Source: Paludibacteraceae bacterium (GTDB taxonomy: Bacteria > Bacteroidota > Bacteroidia > Bacteroidales > Paludibacteraceae). From it: a DNA stretch of 8,898 bases. The stretch spans positions 1 through 8,898 of the forward strand of contig JALNVE010000123.1 of NCBI GenBank assembly GCA_023227695.1. The letters are read 5' to 3'. Below, piece after piece: positions 1 to 7,380 of the stretch. The position numbers and the translations under genes were made by a program. Each line of letters begins with the position of its first letter. Position 1 is the stretch's first letter. Below the pieces are notes generated by a model that saw only the letters and a list, made by a program, of their open reading frames with translations, had not been told where the DNA came from and searched no databases.

Positions 1-102
1 TCTTTCAATGCGAAAATCAAACTTTTCAGGGCTAATCTGCGTGGGGTCGTAGATAAGAAGTTCTTCCTATTCCGTATCGCCAATATTTATGCTTTTCCCC
101 AC
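1..102 (-). pseudogene. Possible degraded gene remnant, cut by the left edge
   Basis: Read on the minus strand from a possible GTG at 102-100, the frame gives GKSINIGDTE, then an amber stop (TAG, 69-67), then EELLIYDPTQISPEKF and on to the window edge without another stop. The peptide on both sides of the TAG has the acidic and hydrophobic mix of real coding sequence, and the stop could be a CAG-to-TAG change. I do not recognise a family. The start is uncertain: an in-frame stop lies a few codons before the GTG. The plus strand is also open in the mirrored frame from the edge to a TAA at 103-105, but that reading is rich in Phe, as expected for the antisense of Glu/Lys codons. It may be a decayed gene, the 5' end of a mobile gene, or chance. 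Confidence 0.3.
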
Positions 103-204
103 TAAATTTCTACTGACCCATAACTATATGTGATTTACGGTTCAAGCGAGGCGCGAGCCCTGAAATTGTTTAGCCAGACAGCGTATCCTTATTGCCTATG
201 TCTG

Positions 205-238
205 AAAATAAAAAAGCGGCTGTCGAAAAGACATCCGC
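205..238 (-). terminator. Intrinsic terminator of rpoD
   Basis: On the minus strand a 9-position stem pairs 238-230 with 224-216 (one mismatch at 234/220) around a 5-nt loop at 229-225. A T-rich tract follows at 215-205. It begins 25 bp past the rpoD stop codon and has the classic GC-stem plus U-tract form. Confidence 0.88.
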
Positions 239-263
239 CTAGTTACTTTTTTATTGAGAATGC

Positions 264-1124
264 TTATCCTAAGTATCCTTTCAATAATTTACTTCTTGAA
301 TTTTGACGCAACCTTCTGATGGCCTTTTCCTTGATTTGACGTACACGTTCACGTGTCAAACCAAAGTTTTCACCTATTTCTTCAAGTGTCATTTCTTGAT
401 AACCAATTCCGAAGAACATCTTGATGATTTCGCTTTCCCTGTCTGTCAATGTTGCTAATGCTCTGTCGATTTCCTTTGAAAGGGATTCGTTAATCAGAGA
501 CTTGTCTGCAATGGGAGAGTCATCATTAACCAAAACGTCCAACAAACTGTTGTCTTCACCTTCTACAAATGGTGCGTCTACAGAGATGTGTCTTCCAGAA
601 ACCTTTAATGCATCTGAAATTTTGTCTACTGGTGTGTCTAGAATATCAGCAATTTCTTCTGAAGATGGGCGTCTCTCGTTTTCCTGTTCGAATTTTTGGA
701 ATGCTTTGTTGATTTTGTTCAACGAACCTACTTGGTTCAATGGTAAACGAACGATACGAGATTGTTCTGCCAAAGCTTGAAGAATAGATTGTCTAATCCA
801 CCACACTGCGTAAGAGATGAATTTGAATCCTCTTGTTTCGTCAAATTTCTCAGCTGCTTTGATAAGACCTAAGTTACCCTCGTTGATCAAATCCGGAAGG
901 CTTAAACCTTGGTTTTGATATTGTTTTGCAACTGAAACTACGAAACGGAGGTTAGCTCTTGTTAGCTTTTCCAAAGCGGCACGGTCGCCGTTTTTGATTC
1001 TTTGCGCAAGTTCAACCTCTTCTTCTACCGTAATAAGATCTTCACGACCAATTTCTTGAAGATACTTATCGAGTGAAGCACTTTCTCTGTTTGTGATTGA
1101 TTTTGTAATCTTTAGCTGTCTCAT
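264..1124 (-). CDS. rpoD: Primary sigma factor RpoD (sigma-70 family, short Bacteroidetes type)
   Basis: This is the housekeeping sigma subunit that directs RNA polymerase to most promoters. Its 286 residues contain region 1.2 (about 16-48), region 2 with the RpoD-box and -10 recognition helices (about 57-123, including DLINEGNLGLIKAAEKFD and the aromatic YAVWWIRQSI stretch), region 3 (about 130-205), and region 4 (about 218-280) with the -35-binding helix-turn-helix at about 247-273 (TRERVRQIKEKAIRRLR). Region 1.1 and the long non-conserved insert of E. coli RpoD are absent, which is normal for Bacteroidetes, whose primary sigma reads TTTG/TAnnTTTG promoters. The ATG at 1124 gives the usual MRQLKITKSIT start. 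The next gene upstream on the same strand is a Deg protease, but a terminator and a possible promoter separate them, so rpoD is probably transcribed alone. The gene looks intact. Confidence 0.97.
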   Translation of the reverse strand: MRQLKITKSITNRESASLDKYLQEIGREDLITVEEEVELAQRIKNGDRAALEKLTRANLRFVVSVAKQYQNQGLSLPDLINEGNLGLIKAAEKFDETRGFKFISYAVWWIRQSILQALAEQSRIVRLPLNQVGSLNKINKAFQKFEQENERRPSSEEIADILDTPVDKISDALKVSGRHISVDAPFVEGEDNSLLDVLVNDDSPIADKSLINESLSKEIDRALATLTDRESEIIKMFFGIGYQEMTLEEIGENFGLTRERVRQIKEKAIRRLRQNSRSKLLKGYLG

Positions 1125-1146
1125 CTTGTAATGAAAGTTTGGAACG

Positions 1147-1176
1147 CAAATTTACAAATTTTTTTTGTTAAAAAAC
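1147..1176 (-). promoter_or_regulatory. Candidate rpoD promoter (-7 element exact, -33 weak)
   Basis: The minus strand reads TAAATTTG at 1154-1147, an exact match to the Bacteroidetes -7 consensus TAnnTTTG. At the right distance upstream (about 1176-1170) there is only a T run (GTTTTTT), not a clean TTTG. Transcription would begin near 1141, giving a leader of about 17 nt before the rpoD ATG. The region is very AT-rich, so a chance match is possible. Confidence 0.4.
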
Positions 1177-1288
1177 TATTGTTTTGAAACTTTTTGTGCT
1201 TAAGTTTTGATATTATTTCTCGAGATTTTAGGACTTTTGTTCTGCCTGATTCCATGTTTTCTGTATTCTTTTGCAAAATTCAAAACCT

Positions 1289-1330
1289 AAAAAAGGCATT
1301 TGGATTGGTTTTGAAAATCCAAATGCCTTT
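1289..1330 (-). terminator. Intrinsic terminator of the Deg protease gene
   Basis: A perfect 15-bp inverted repeat pairs 1292-1306 with 1316-1330 around a 9-nt loop. On the minus strand the stem (AAAGGCATTTGGATT and its complement) ends in a run of six T at 1294-1289. It starts 23 bp past the protease stop codon. The T run overlaps the A-rich foot of the stem. It should separate the protease transcript from rpoD. Confidence 0.88.
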
Positions 1331-1352
1331 CTATCAATTTGTTTGTAATATA

Positions 1353-2819
1353 TTATTCTTTTAAATCGATAGCATAGTAGACTATTTTTCCATCAGGATT
1401 GAAGCCTGAAAGGAAAAGTGCCTGTTCGTCAAATTTACTGTTTTTTTGTTTTGCTTCATTAACGATCTCTTCTAAGTCTGATACGCTGTTTACTATTTTT
1501 GAGTTTGCCTTAACCAAGATGTATCCTTTTGGAACACCTGCTTGCTGGAAGCGTCCGCCTTTTTCGATTTTTTCCACATACAACCCTCCGCTTACTCCAT
1601 AATCGTTCTTTTGTCTGTCGTTGAGTGGAACCAACTTTGCTCCTAATGCTTCCATGCCTCCACTCTTAAGAACATTGGTAGTGCCCATTTTGTTCTTGAG
1701 AGTTACCTCGAATTTCTTGTTTTTGCCATCTCGGTTGGCAATAATAGAAACTTTGTCTCCAGGTCTGTATCTGCCAATCTGCTCTTGAAGTTCTGATACG
1801 GATTTTACTTTAACCTCATTGACGTGGGTGATGACATCACCTTTCTCAATTCCGGCGTCGCTGGCTGCACTCTTGTCATTCACATCAGCTACATAAACAC
1901 CTTCCAAAATTTCTATATTTTTCTCTTTCGCAAAGTCTGCTGTAATGTCGTTGATCGAGATACCTAGCAAAGCTCTTTGTACGGTTCCGTATTGTTTCAA
2001 ATCGGCTACCACTTTAGCCATGATGCTTACAGGAATGGCGAATGAGTAACCGCTATACGAACCGGTTTGAGAAGCAATGGCAGTGTTTATTCCGACAAGT
2101 TCGCCTCTTGTGTTGACAAGGGCACCGCCACTGTTGCCTGGGTTAACGGCAGCATCTGTCTGAATGAATGATTCAATCTTCATGTCGGAATTCAGAATGT
2201 TGATGCTTCTTGCTTTTGCACTGACAATACCTGCTGTAACTGTTGATGTCAAATTGAATGGGTTACCAACTGCTAACACCCATTCTCCAATCTTCAGTTC
2301 ATCAGAATTACCAATAGATAGAGTAGGAAGGTCTGTCGCATCGACTTTCAACAATGCAATATCTGTTGTAGGGTCTGTACCAATCAGCTTAGCAGTGAAT
2401 GTTCTTTTGTCATTTAAGATCACTGAGATGTTGTCAGAACCATCTACAACGTGGTTGTTGGTGACAATGTAACCGTCTGATGTCAATATGACTCCAGAAC
2501 CTGATCCAACTTGGGGCTGAGGTTTCTGTATACGGCTTCTGTCTCCAAAGAAAAATTGGAAGAATGGATCTTGAACCATTTCCGCCTCTTTGGGCTCGTA
2601 TTTCGTCATGACGTGCACGACTGCATTGACGGAAAGCTCAGCTGCTTCCGTAAAGTCTATCGGAACACTTCCTATATTTGAGGTGAAGTGAACCGGACTG
2701 TTTTTTTCAATAACAACATTCTGTTGCCTTTTCTCTAATTGCGAGTAACAAAACACTGAAACACCTGCGCTTAATAATGCTACCGCAACAATTGTCCCGA
2801 AAAATTTCAAATGCTTCAT
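1353..2819 (-). CDS. degP: DegP/DegQ/HtrA-family periplasmic serine protease (Do family)
   Basis: Deg proteases degrade or refold misfolded proteins in the periplasm and respond to envelope stress. The 488-aa product has an N-terminal hydrophobic export segment (about 5-25), a trypsin-like domain (about 55-275) and two PDZ domains (about 284-375 and 390-485). The catalytic triad is visible: His123 in TNNHVVDG, Asp153 in TTDIALLKVD and Ser230 in NPGNSGGAL. The first PDZ domain carries SAASDAGIEKGDVI and the second is more divergent, as in many Bacteroidetes homologues. Length is close to E. coli DegP (474 aa). There is a Cys at residue 24, but the preceding SVF is not a convincing lipobox. No consensus promoter was found upstream. 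It could equally be named degQ or htrA; the family is certain, the exact paralogue is not. Confidence 0.95.
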   Translation of the reverse strand: MKHLKFFGTIVAVALLSAGVSVFCYSQLEKRQQNVVIEKNSPVHFTSNIGSVPIDFTEAAELSVNAVVHVMTKYEPKEAEMVQDPFFQFFFGDRSRIQKPQPQVGSGSGVILTSDGYIVTNNHVVDGSDNISVILNDKRTFTAKLIGTDPTTDIALLKVDATDLPTLSIGNSDELKIGEWVLAVGNPFNLTSTVTAGIVSAKARSINILNSDMKIESFIQTDAAVNPGNSGGALVNTRGELVGINTAIASQTGSYSGYSFAIPVSIMAKVVADLKQYGTVQRALLGISINDITADFAKEKNIEILEGVYVADVNDKSAASDAGIEKGDVITHVNEVKVKSVSELQEQIGRYRPGDKVSIIANRDGKNKKFEVTLKNKMGTTNVLKSGGMEALGAKLVPLNDRQKNDYGVSGGLYVEKIEKGGRFQQAGVPKGYILVKANSKIVNSVSDLEEIVNEAKQKNSKFDEQALFLSGFNPDGKIVYYAIDLKE

Positions 2820-3234
2820 ATATATTACTTTTTATTAAAAATGTTTTTTTCTTTATGGATGATCATGTTTTCGTTTGTCTTATTCTTAGAATAAAAAACT
2901 ACACTTTTCTCATCTCATTTTTGTTAAATAACGAACAAATTGTATGCATTCTGATGTTTTAAGTAGTAGATTTAAAACGATTTAACAGAAATATATTTTA
3001 CATTAACAGAGCTTAGATTTATTGCGCTTTTTGATGCCAATTTGTCATTTTATCTGATGTGTTTTTAACATTTGAATCGTGGAAAAAATGTCAGATTAAG
3101 GAAACCATCCATGTTGGTTATAATGAAACTTATGTTGAATCTTCTTTTTTTCCATTGAAATGTTGAATGATTATAATTATAGGTTGAAAATCATTATTTT
3201 TTTGATAAAAGAGGGTTCTATCTTATCTCTTGTT
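2820..3234. other. 415-bp AT-rich gap between divergent degP and rnpB
   Basis: No credible coding region was found on either strand; the short open frames here have low-complexity, Phe/Leu/Ile-rich translations. It must hold the degP promoter on the minus strand, but I found no exact TAnnTTTG there. The closest is TACAATTTG (minus strand, 2943-2935), which has one base too many. One imperfect inverted repeat (3052-3096) is listed separately. Confidence 0.7.
3052..3096 (+). repeat. Imperfect inverted repeat, possible AT-rich hairpin
   Basis: As RNA on the plus strand, 3052-3060 (ATCTGATGT) can pair with 3088-3096 (ATGTCAGAT), including two G-U pairs. The stem continues as T 3062-3066 with A 3083-3087 after a single bulged G at 3061, leaving a 16-nt loop. 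That makes 14 pairs, but 5 are a T/A run in an AT-rich region. No T run follows, so it is not a normal terminator. Function unknown; it may be chance. Confidence 0.3.
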
Positions 3235-3266
3235 GTTGTTTGATTACTGCTAAAAGATTATCTTTG
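3235..3266 (+). promoter_or_regulatory. Promoter of rnpB (GTTG-N20-TATCTTTG)
   Basis: TATCTTTG at 3259-3266 matches the Bacteroidetes -7 consensus TAnnTTTG exactly. Twenty bases upstream, GTTG at 3235-3238 matches three of four bases of the -33 element TTTG. A start near 3272 coincides with the predicted 5' end of the RNase P RNA at 3273, which strongly supports the assignment. Confidence 0.75.
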
Positions 3267-3272
3267 TTGTCT

Positions 3273-3621
3273 GATAGTAGGCGGGTTTGTCGCTGGCATT
3301 TATGTCAGAGGAAAGTCCGGGCAACATAGAGCACCATGCTTCCTAACGGGAAGTTGTCCGTGAGGGCAAAGAACCATAGAAGAAAATAACCGCCAGCTTG
3401 CTGGTAAGGGTGAGAAGGTGGAGTAAGAGACCACCAGTCCTGATGGTAACACCAGGAGCTGTATGAATCATGGGTTGTAAGATCATGTATACCGACGCAC
3501 GTAGGATTGCTCGTCCGATGTCGGGGGGTAGATTGCTTGAGGCTTGTGGTGACATAAGTCCTAGATTAATGACAAACATCCGGCTTGCCGGATACAGAAC
3601 TCGGCTTATACGCCTACTATC
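3273..3621 (+). ncRNA. rnpB: RNase P RNA component (M1 RNA, bacterial type A)
   Basis: This is the catalytic RNA that removes 5' leaders from tRNA precursors, working with the RnpA protein. The ends are set by a perfect 11-bp P1 helix: 3273-3283 (GATAGTAGGCG) pairs with 3611-3621. Conserved region I is present as GAGGAAAGTCC (3308-3318), and the core AAGGGTGAGAAGGTGG... lies at 3406-3436. The GGT loop that binds the tRNA 3' CCA is at 3527-3529, before AGATTGCTTGAG. Conserved region V, ACAGAACTCGGCTTATA, is at 3594-3610. Helix P4 forms between 3313-3321 and 3600-3607 with the universal bulged U at 3316; one pair is a G-U wobble (3320/3601). A T run at 3622-3627 follows P1 and probably marks the transcript end. 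Its length of about 349 nt fits type A. An open frame antisense to it (3343-3579) is a by-product. Confidence 0.97.
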
Positions 3622-3759
3622 TTTTTTCTTTGAATATATTTGAAATAGCAGACTTTAACGAAGAAATATATTCGTTGTTTGATTCTTTTTTTTGAATGAA
3701 GTTGAGAGTTTTCTTTCTGTTTTTCTGTTAGATCACCTTGATTTCCAAAATGTTATAAT

Positions 3760-5088
3760 ATGAAGAATAATATTATTCGGTTCTTTATTGAGAAAATAAA
3801 GTTTATCACTATAGATATTTGGCGTATAGCAGTGTACAACGAAAAGGGAAAACATGGTTTTTTTGTCCTTTTCTTGAAGACTGTCATGTTGTCTATCCGT
3901 GGCTTTGTGAAAGGACGAATGAATATTAGGGCATCTGCATTGACCTACTATTCAATGTTTGCTCTTATTCCCATTTTAGCATTCATATTCGGTATATCCA
4001 GAGGTTTTGGATTTGATAATATCATTATAAAGGTTTTGGCAGAGAAATTTCCTGCACAGGGTAATTTCATTGAACTGCTATTCCGGATGGTGGAGTCGTA
4101 TCTGAATCATGCCAAAGGTGGAATTTTCGTAGGTATTGGTATCTGCTTTTTGCTTTGGTCTGTCTTGAATGTATTTACTCAGATTGAAATTTCATTCAAT
4201 GAGATTTGGAAGATTAAAAAGAACAGAACCTTTGTGCGTCGATTTACGGATTATATCTCATTGATGATTCTTGTTCCGTTCTTGATTATCATCACAAGCG
4301 GTTTGTCATTCTATTTTAAGCATGTCATTACGCAGTTCGACGGTTCGTACATTATCAGTCCGGCATTGAAAACTGTTTTGATGATTCTTCCGTTCGTCAT
4401 TACATGGCTTGTCTTTACGATGCTTTACATAATCATGCCTAATACGCGAGTGAAGTTTGTACACGCAGCGGTTGCAGGTTTAGTTGCAGGTGGTGCTTTT
4501 CAGATATTCAGGTATTTGTATATGTTCGGACAGTCTTGGGCTACCAACTACAATGCCGTTTACGGAAGTTTTGCAGCGTTACCTTTGTTGATGTTGTTCA
4601 TCCAAATATCGTGGTTCATCGTTCTGTTTGGAGCCGAGATTTCGTTCGCTGGGCAGAGTGTGCGTAATTTTGAATTTGAGAAGGATGTGAAGACCATCAG
4701 TCACCGATATTATGAATTTGTGATGTTGGCCATTACACAGATTGTGATAAAAAGGTTTGAAAAAGGAGAGGATCCTCTCACCATAGCGCAATTGTCTAAT
4801 GATTATAAAATTCCATTACGTTTGGTTACGGTGATGACAAATAAGCTTTGTCGTGCAAAAATTTTGGTTGAGACGGTCAATCCGAATGATAACGGTATAA
4901 CCTATCAACCGGCTTTGGATATAAATAAGATAACTGTATCTAGATTCTTTGATATGATAGATACATATGGTTCGGAGAATTTTGGATTAGAGAAAAGGGA
5001 AGAATTTGCTCCTCTATGGGATTATTCTTGCGGAATAAGGAAAACATTGTGCAAGGTCAGTAGAAATAAATTAGTAAAAGATATATAG
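3760..5088 (+). CDS. YihY/BrkB-family inner-membrane protein
   Basis: This is a polytopic membrane protein of the YihY (virulence factor BrkB) family, once misnamed RNase BN; its biochemical role is not established. In the 442 residues I see about six membrane segments, near 63-80, 121-140, 166-188, 203-225, 235-256 and 270-297. The family hallmarks are RASALTYYSMFALIP (about 57-71), the FNEIWKIKKNR loop (146-156), and YNAVYGSFAALPLLMLF (264-280) followed by GAEISFA (291-297). About 145 residues of charged, probably cytoplasmic sequence follow; residues about 310-390 look like a winged-helix fold (TIAQLSNDYKIPLRLVTVMTN). Such C-terminal extensions occur in many Bacteroidetes and other family members. 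The ATG at 3760 is the first in frame and gives a basic N-terminus. An exact TAnnTTTG (TATATTTG, 3635-3642) lies upstream but has no -33 partner. Confidence 0.9.
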   Translation: MKNNIIRFFIEKIKFITIDIWRIAVYNEKGKHGFFVLFLKTVMLSIRGFVKGRMNIRASALTYYSMFALIPILAFIFGISRGFGFDNIIIKVLAEKFPAQGNFIELLFRMVESYLNHAKGGIFVGIGICFLLWSVLNVFTQIEISFNEIWKIKKNRTFVRRFTDYISLMILVPFLIIITSGLSFYFKHVITQFDGSYIISPALKTVLMILPFVITWLVFTMLYIIMPNTRVKFVHAAVAGLVAGGAFQIFRYLYMFGQSWATNYNAVYGSFAALPLLMLFIQISWFIVLFGAEISFAGQSVRNFEFEKDVKTISHRYYEFVMLAITQIVIKRFEKGEDPLTIAQLSNDYKIPLRLVTVMTNKLCRAKILVETVNPNDNGITYQPALDINKITVSRFFDMIDTYGSENFGLEKREEFAPLWDYSCGIRKTLCKVSRNKLVKDI

Positions 5089-5137
5089 GCTAAAGCTCTT
5101 TAAAAGTAATCAAAAAATCATATCAAAGTTTGCTTTT

Positions 5138-5169
5138 ATTGCAGAAAGAGAATGCTTAAACTACATTTG
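5138..5169 (+). promoter_or_regulatory. Promoter of the M3 peptidase gene (ATTG-N20-TACATTTG)
   Basis: TACATTTG at 5162-5169 is an exact match to the -7 consensus. ATTG at 5138-5141, exactly 20 bases upstream, matches three of four -33 bases. Transcription would begin near 5175, about 19 nt before the ATG at 5194, which supports that start and suggests the gene is not dependent on read-through from the YihY-family gene. Confidence 0.65.
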
Positions 5170-5193
5170 TTAATTATTAATTGATTGCCCAAA

Positions 5194-7299
5194 ATGAAGA
5201 GGTTAGAAATATATTTAATGTCTGTATTATTATTAGGTTCATGTATGGAGACGAAGAAGAATAGTTTTGGAGAGGTTTTTGAAAAAGAGTATCAAACTCC
5301 ACATAACACGATTCCGTTTGATCAAATAACAACGGATGATTATTTGCCAGCAATGCGTCGCGGAATGCAGTTGCATGATCAAGAGATACAGGCAATTGCA
5401 GAAAATAAAGAAATACCTACATTTGAAAATACAATTGAAGCTTTCGAACGTTCAGGTCAGGCATTGTCAAAACCTCAATATGCATTTTATAATCTTATGA
5501 ATGCTGAGACTTCAGATGCTATGGATAGTATTGCCAATGTAATTGCTCCAGAGGAGACAGAACACAGCAACAACATCTATCTTAATGAGAAACTATTCAA
5601 AAGGGTATTGGCTGTTTATGAAGAGAAAGATTCTTTGAATCTAACAGTAGAACAGAAGACTCTTTTAGAGAACACATACGATGCATTCGTTAAGCGTGGT
5701 GCCAATTTGAATGCAGCTGATAAAGAAAAATACCGCGAATTAAGCAAGAAATGCAGTTTGTTGGATCTTCAATTCCAACAGAATTTATTGAAGTCAACCA
5801 ATAGCTATCAAATGGTTGTTACCGACGAGTCTAAACTTGCGGGATTGCCTCAAGATATAAAAGATGCAGCTGCTGCAATGGCAAAGCAGAAAGGTGAAAC
5901 AGGCTGGATGTTCAATTTATCTTATCCAAGCTATGTGCCATTCATGAAGTATGCTGATAATCGTGATTTGCGTAAGGAGTTGTATGTGGCTTACAATACG
6001 AAAGCCATGGTGGGAGAGTTAGACAACCGACTGGTTTTGAAAGATTTGGTCAACTGCAGATTGCAGATTGCCAAGTTGTTTGGTTTTGAGGATTATGCTT
6101 CTTACGTTCTTCAAAAACGTATGGCTGAGAATAAGCAGAACGTTTACAAACTTTTGAAAGATTTGTTGGTAGCCTACAAACCTACGGCTATTGCTGAAGT
6201 GAATGAGGTTAAGGAATATGCTAAGAGTAAAGGGGCTGATTTTGAAATCATGCCTTGGGATTGGTCTTACTATTCTAATAAATTAAGAGACGAGAAATAC
6301 AGTATAAACGACGAATTATTGAAGCCCTATTTTGAGTTGGAGCATGTTAAGAAAGGCGTGTTTGGTTTGGCTACGAAGTTATACGGACTTCAGTTCAAGA
6401 AGAATCCGAATATTCCTGTTTATCATTCAGAGGTTGAGGCTTTTGATGTTTTGGATAAGGATGGTTCTTTCTTGGCGGTTTTGTATACAGATTTTCATCC
6501 AAGGGATGGCAAGCAGAGCGGTGCTTGGATGACAGAGTTCAAATGCCAGAGCAAGGATGCAAATGGTGTTGACCATCGTCCACAGATTTCTATCGTAATG
6601 AACTTTACGAAGCCAACAGACTCAACTCCGTCTTTGTTGACCTTTGATGAGTTGACTACTTTCCTTCATGAGTTTGGTCATTCAATCCATGGCATGGTTG
6701 CCAATACAACATACGAAAGTATGGCAGGAACAAATGTTTATCGTGATTTTGTTGAGTTGCCTTCACAGTTGATGGAAAATTGGGCATTTGAAAAGGAGTA
6801 TCTTGACGGCTTTGCCGTTCATTATAAGACAGGTGAGAAAATTCCTGCTGAGTTGATTGAGAAAATTCGTAGATCTGCTAATTTCAACGTTGGATACGCT
6901 ACATTGAGACAGTTGAGCTTTTGTTATTTGGATATGGCATGGCACACTATCAATAAAGAGTTTGATGGTGATGTGCGTCAATTTGAGTTGGAGGCATGGA
7001 AAGATACTCAAGTACTGCCAATTGTTGAAGGTACATTGATGAGTTCTCAGTTCAGTCATATATTTTCTGGTGGTTACGCAGCCGGATATTACAGTTATAA
7101 ATGGGCAGAGGTGCTTGATGCTGATGCCTTCTCAGTATTCTCTAAGAATGGAATATTTGATGAAAAAACCTCATCATCATTCAGATATGAAGTTCTTGCA
7201 AAAGGTGGTTCGGAACATCCAATGGTGTTGTACAAACGCTTTAGAGGACAAGAGCCAACCATTGAACCTTTGTTAAGGCGTCATGGCATCATTAAATGA
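5194..7299 (+). CDS. dcp: M3-family metallopeptidase lipoprotein, peptidyl-dipeptidase Dcp-like
   Basis: Dcp enzymes remove dipeptides from the C-terminus of oligopeptides using one zinc ion. The 701-aa product carries the M3 signature HEFGH with ligands His492 and His496, catalytic Glu493, and the third ligand Glu521 exactly 25 residues after the second His, as in thimet oligopeptidase. Further family features are GTNVYRDFVELPSQLMENW (about 512-530), the C-terminal GGYAAGYYSYKWAEVLDAD block, and RFRGQEPTIEPLLRRHGI at the end. I chose the ATG at 5194 rather than the in-frame TTG at 5185 because it gives a compact lipoprotein signal, MKRLEIYLMSVLLLGSC, with the lipobox LGSC and Cys17. The enzyme is thus probably anchored in the envelope and may trim imported or dietary peptides there. 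The VELPSQLMENW segment is shared with oligopeptidase A, so substrate preference is inferred, not proven. Confidence 0.92.
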   Translation: MKRLEIYLMSVLLLGSCMETKKNSFGEVFEKEYQTPHNTIPFDQITTDDYLPAMRRGMQLHDQEIQAIAENKEIPTFENTIEAFERSGQALSKPQYAFYNLMNAETSDAMDSIANVIAPEETEHSNNIYLNEKLFKRVLAVYEEKDSLNLTVEQKTLLENTYDAFVKRGANLNAADKEKYRELSKKCSLLDLQFQQNLLKSTNSYQMVVTDESKLAGLPQDIKDAAAAMAKQKGETGWMFNLSYPSYVPFMKYADNRDLRKELYVAYNTKAMVGELDNRLVLKDLVNCRLQIAKLFGFEDYASYVLQKRMAENKQNVYKLLKDLLVAYKPTAIAEVNEVKEYAKSKGADFEIMPWDWSYYSNKLRDEKYSINDELLKPYFELEHVKKGVFGLATKLYGLQFKKNPNIPVYHSEVEAFDVLDKDGSFLAVLYTDFHPRDGKQSGAWMTEFKCQSKDANGVDHRPQISIVMNFTKPTDSTPSLLTFDELTTFLHEFGHSIHGMVANTTYESMAGTNVYRDFVELPSQLMENWAFEKEYLDGFAVHYKTGEKIPAELIEKIRRSANFNVGYATLRQLSFCYLDMAWHTINKEFDGDVRQFELEAWKDTQVLPIVEGTLMSSQFSHIFSGGYAAGYYSYKWAEVLDADAFSVFSKNGIFDEKTSSSFRYEVLAKGGSEHPMVLYKRFRGQEPTIEPLLRRHGIIK

Positions 7300-7319
7300 T
7301 GGAAATTGCCATTTTGGCA
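7287..7319 (+). terminator. Two small adjacent hairpins at the end of the M3 peptidase gene, possible weak terminator
   Basis: A 6-bp perfect stem (CATCAT 7287-7292 with ATGATG 7296-7301) overlaps the stop codon. A second 5-bp stem (TGCCA 7307-7311 with TGGCA 7315-7319) follows directly. Only a broken T-rich stretch comes after (ATTTAAGTTTTT). Weak as a terminator; partial read-through into the next gene is likely. Confidence 0.3.
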
Positions 7320-7329
7320 GATTTAAGTT

Positions 7330-7360
7330 TTTGGCAGAATTTTTGAAGTTTCTATCTATG
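7330..7360 (+). promoter_or_regulatory. Candidate promoter of the membrane zinc peptidase gene (TTTG-N19-TATCTATG)
   Basis: TTTG at 7330-7333 is an exact -33 match. TATCTATG at 7353-7360, 19 bases downstream, matches five of the six defined -7 bases. The leader would be about 15 nt before the ATG at 7381. Confidence 0.45.
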
Positions 7361-7380
7361 AAACTTAAAAACGTAATAAA

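Noticed and set aside
25..164. 9-bp inverted repeat TTCAGGGCT (25-33) and AGCCCTGAA (156-164)
   Set aside because: Short, 122 bp apart, with no matching flanks or element structure; likely chance.
2777..2962. 61-aa plus-strand open frame over the degP start
   Set aside because: Overlaps the degP 5' end antisense, and the rest is low-complexity Phe/Leu/Ile from AT-rich DNA; no homology recognised.
3343..3579. 78-aa open frame on the minus strand
   Set aside because: It lies entirely antisense to the conserved core of rnpB, and its translation is explained by the RNA's own sequence constraints.
3635..3642. TATATTTG as a promoter for the YihY-family gene
   Set aside because: Exact -7 match but no TTTG at the right distance upstream, and it lies just after the end of rnpB in AT-rich DNA.
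5185..5193. Earlier TTG start for the M3 peptidase
   Set aside because: The ATG at 5194 gives a better lipoprotein signal and fits the promoter spacing; TTG would add only Met-Pro-Lys.
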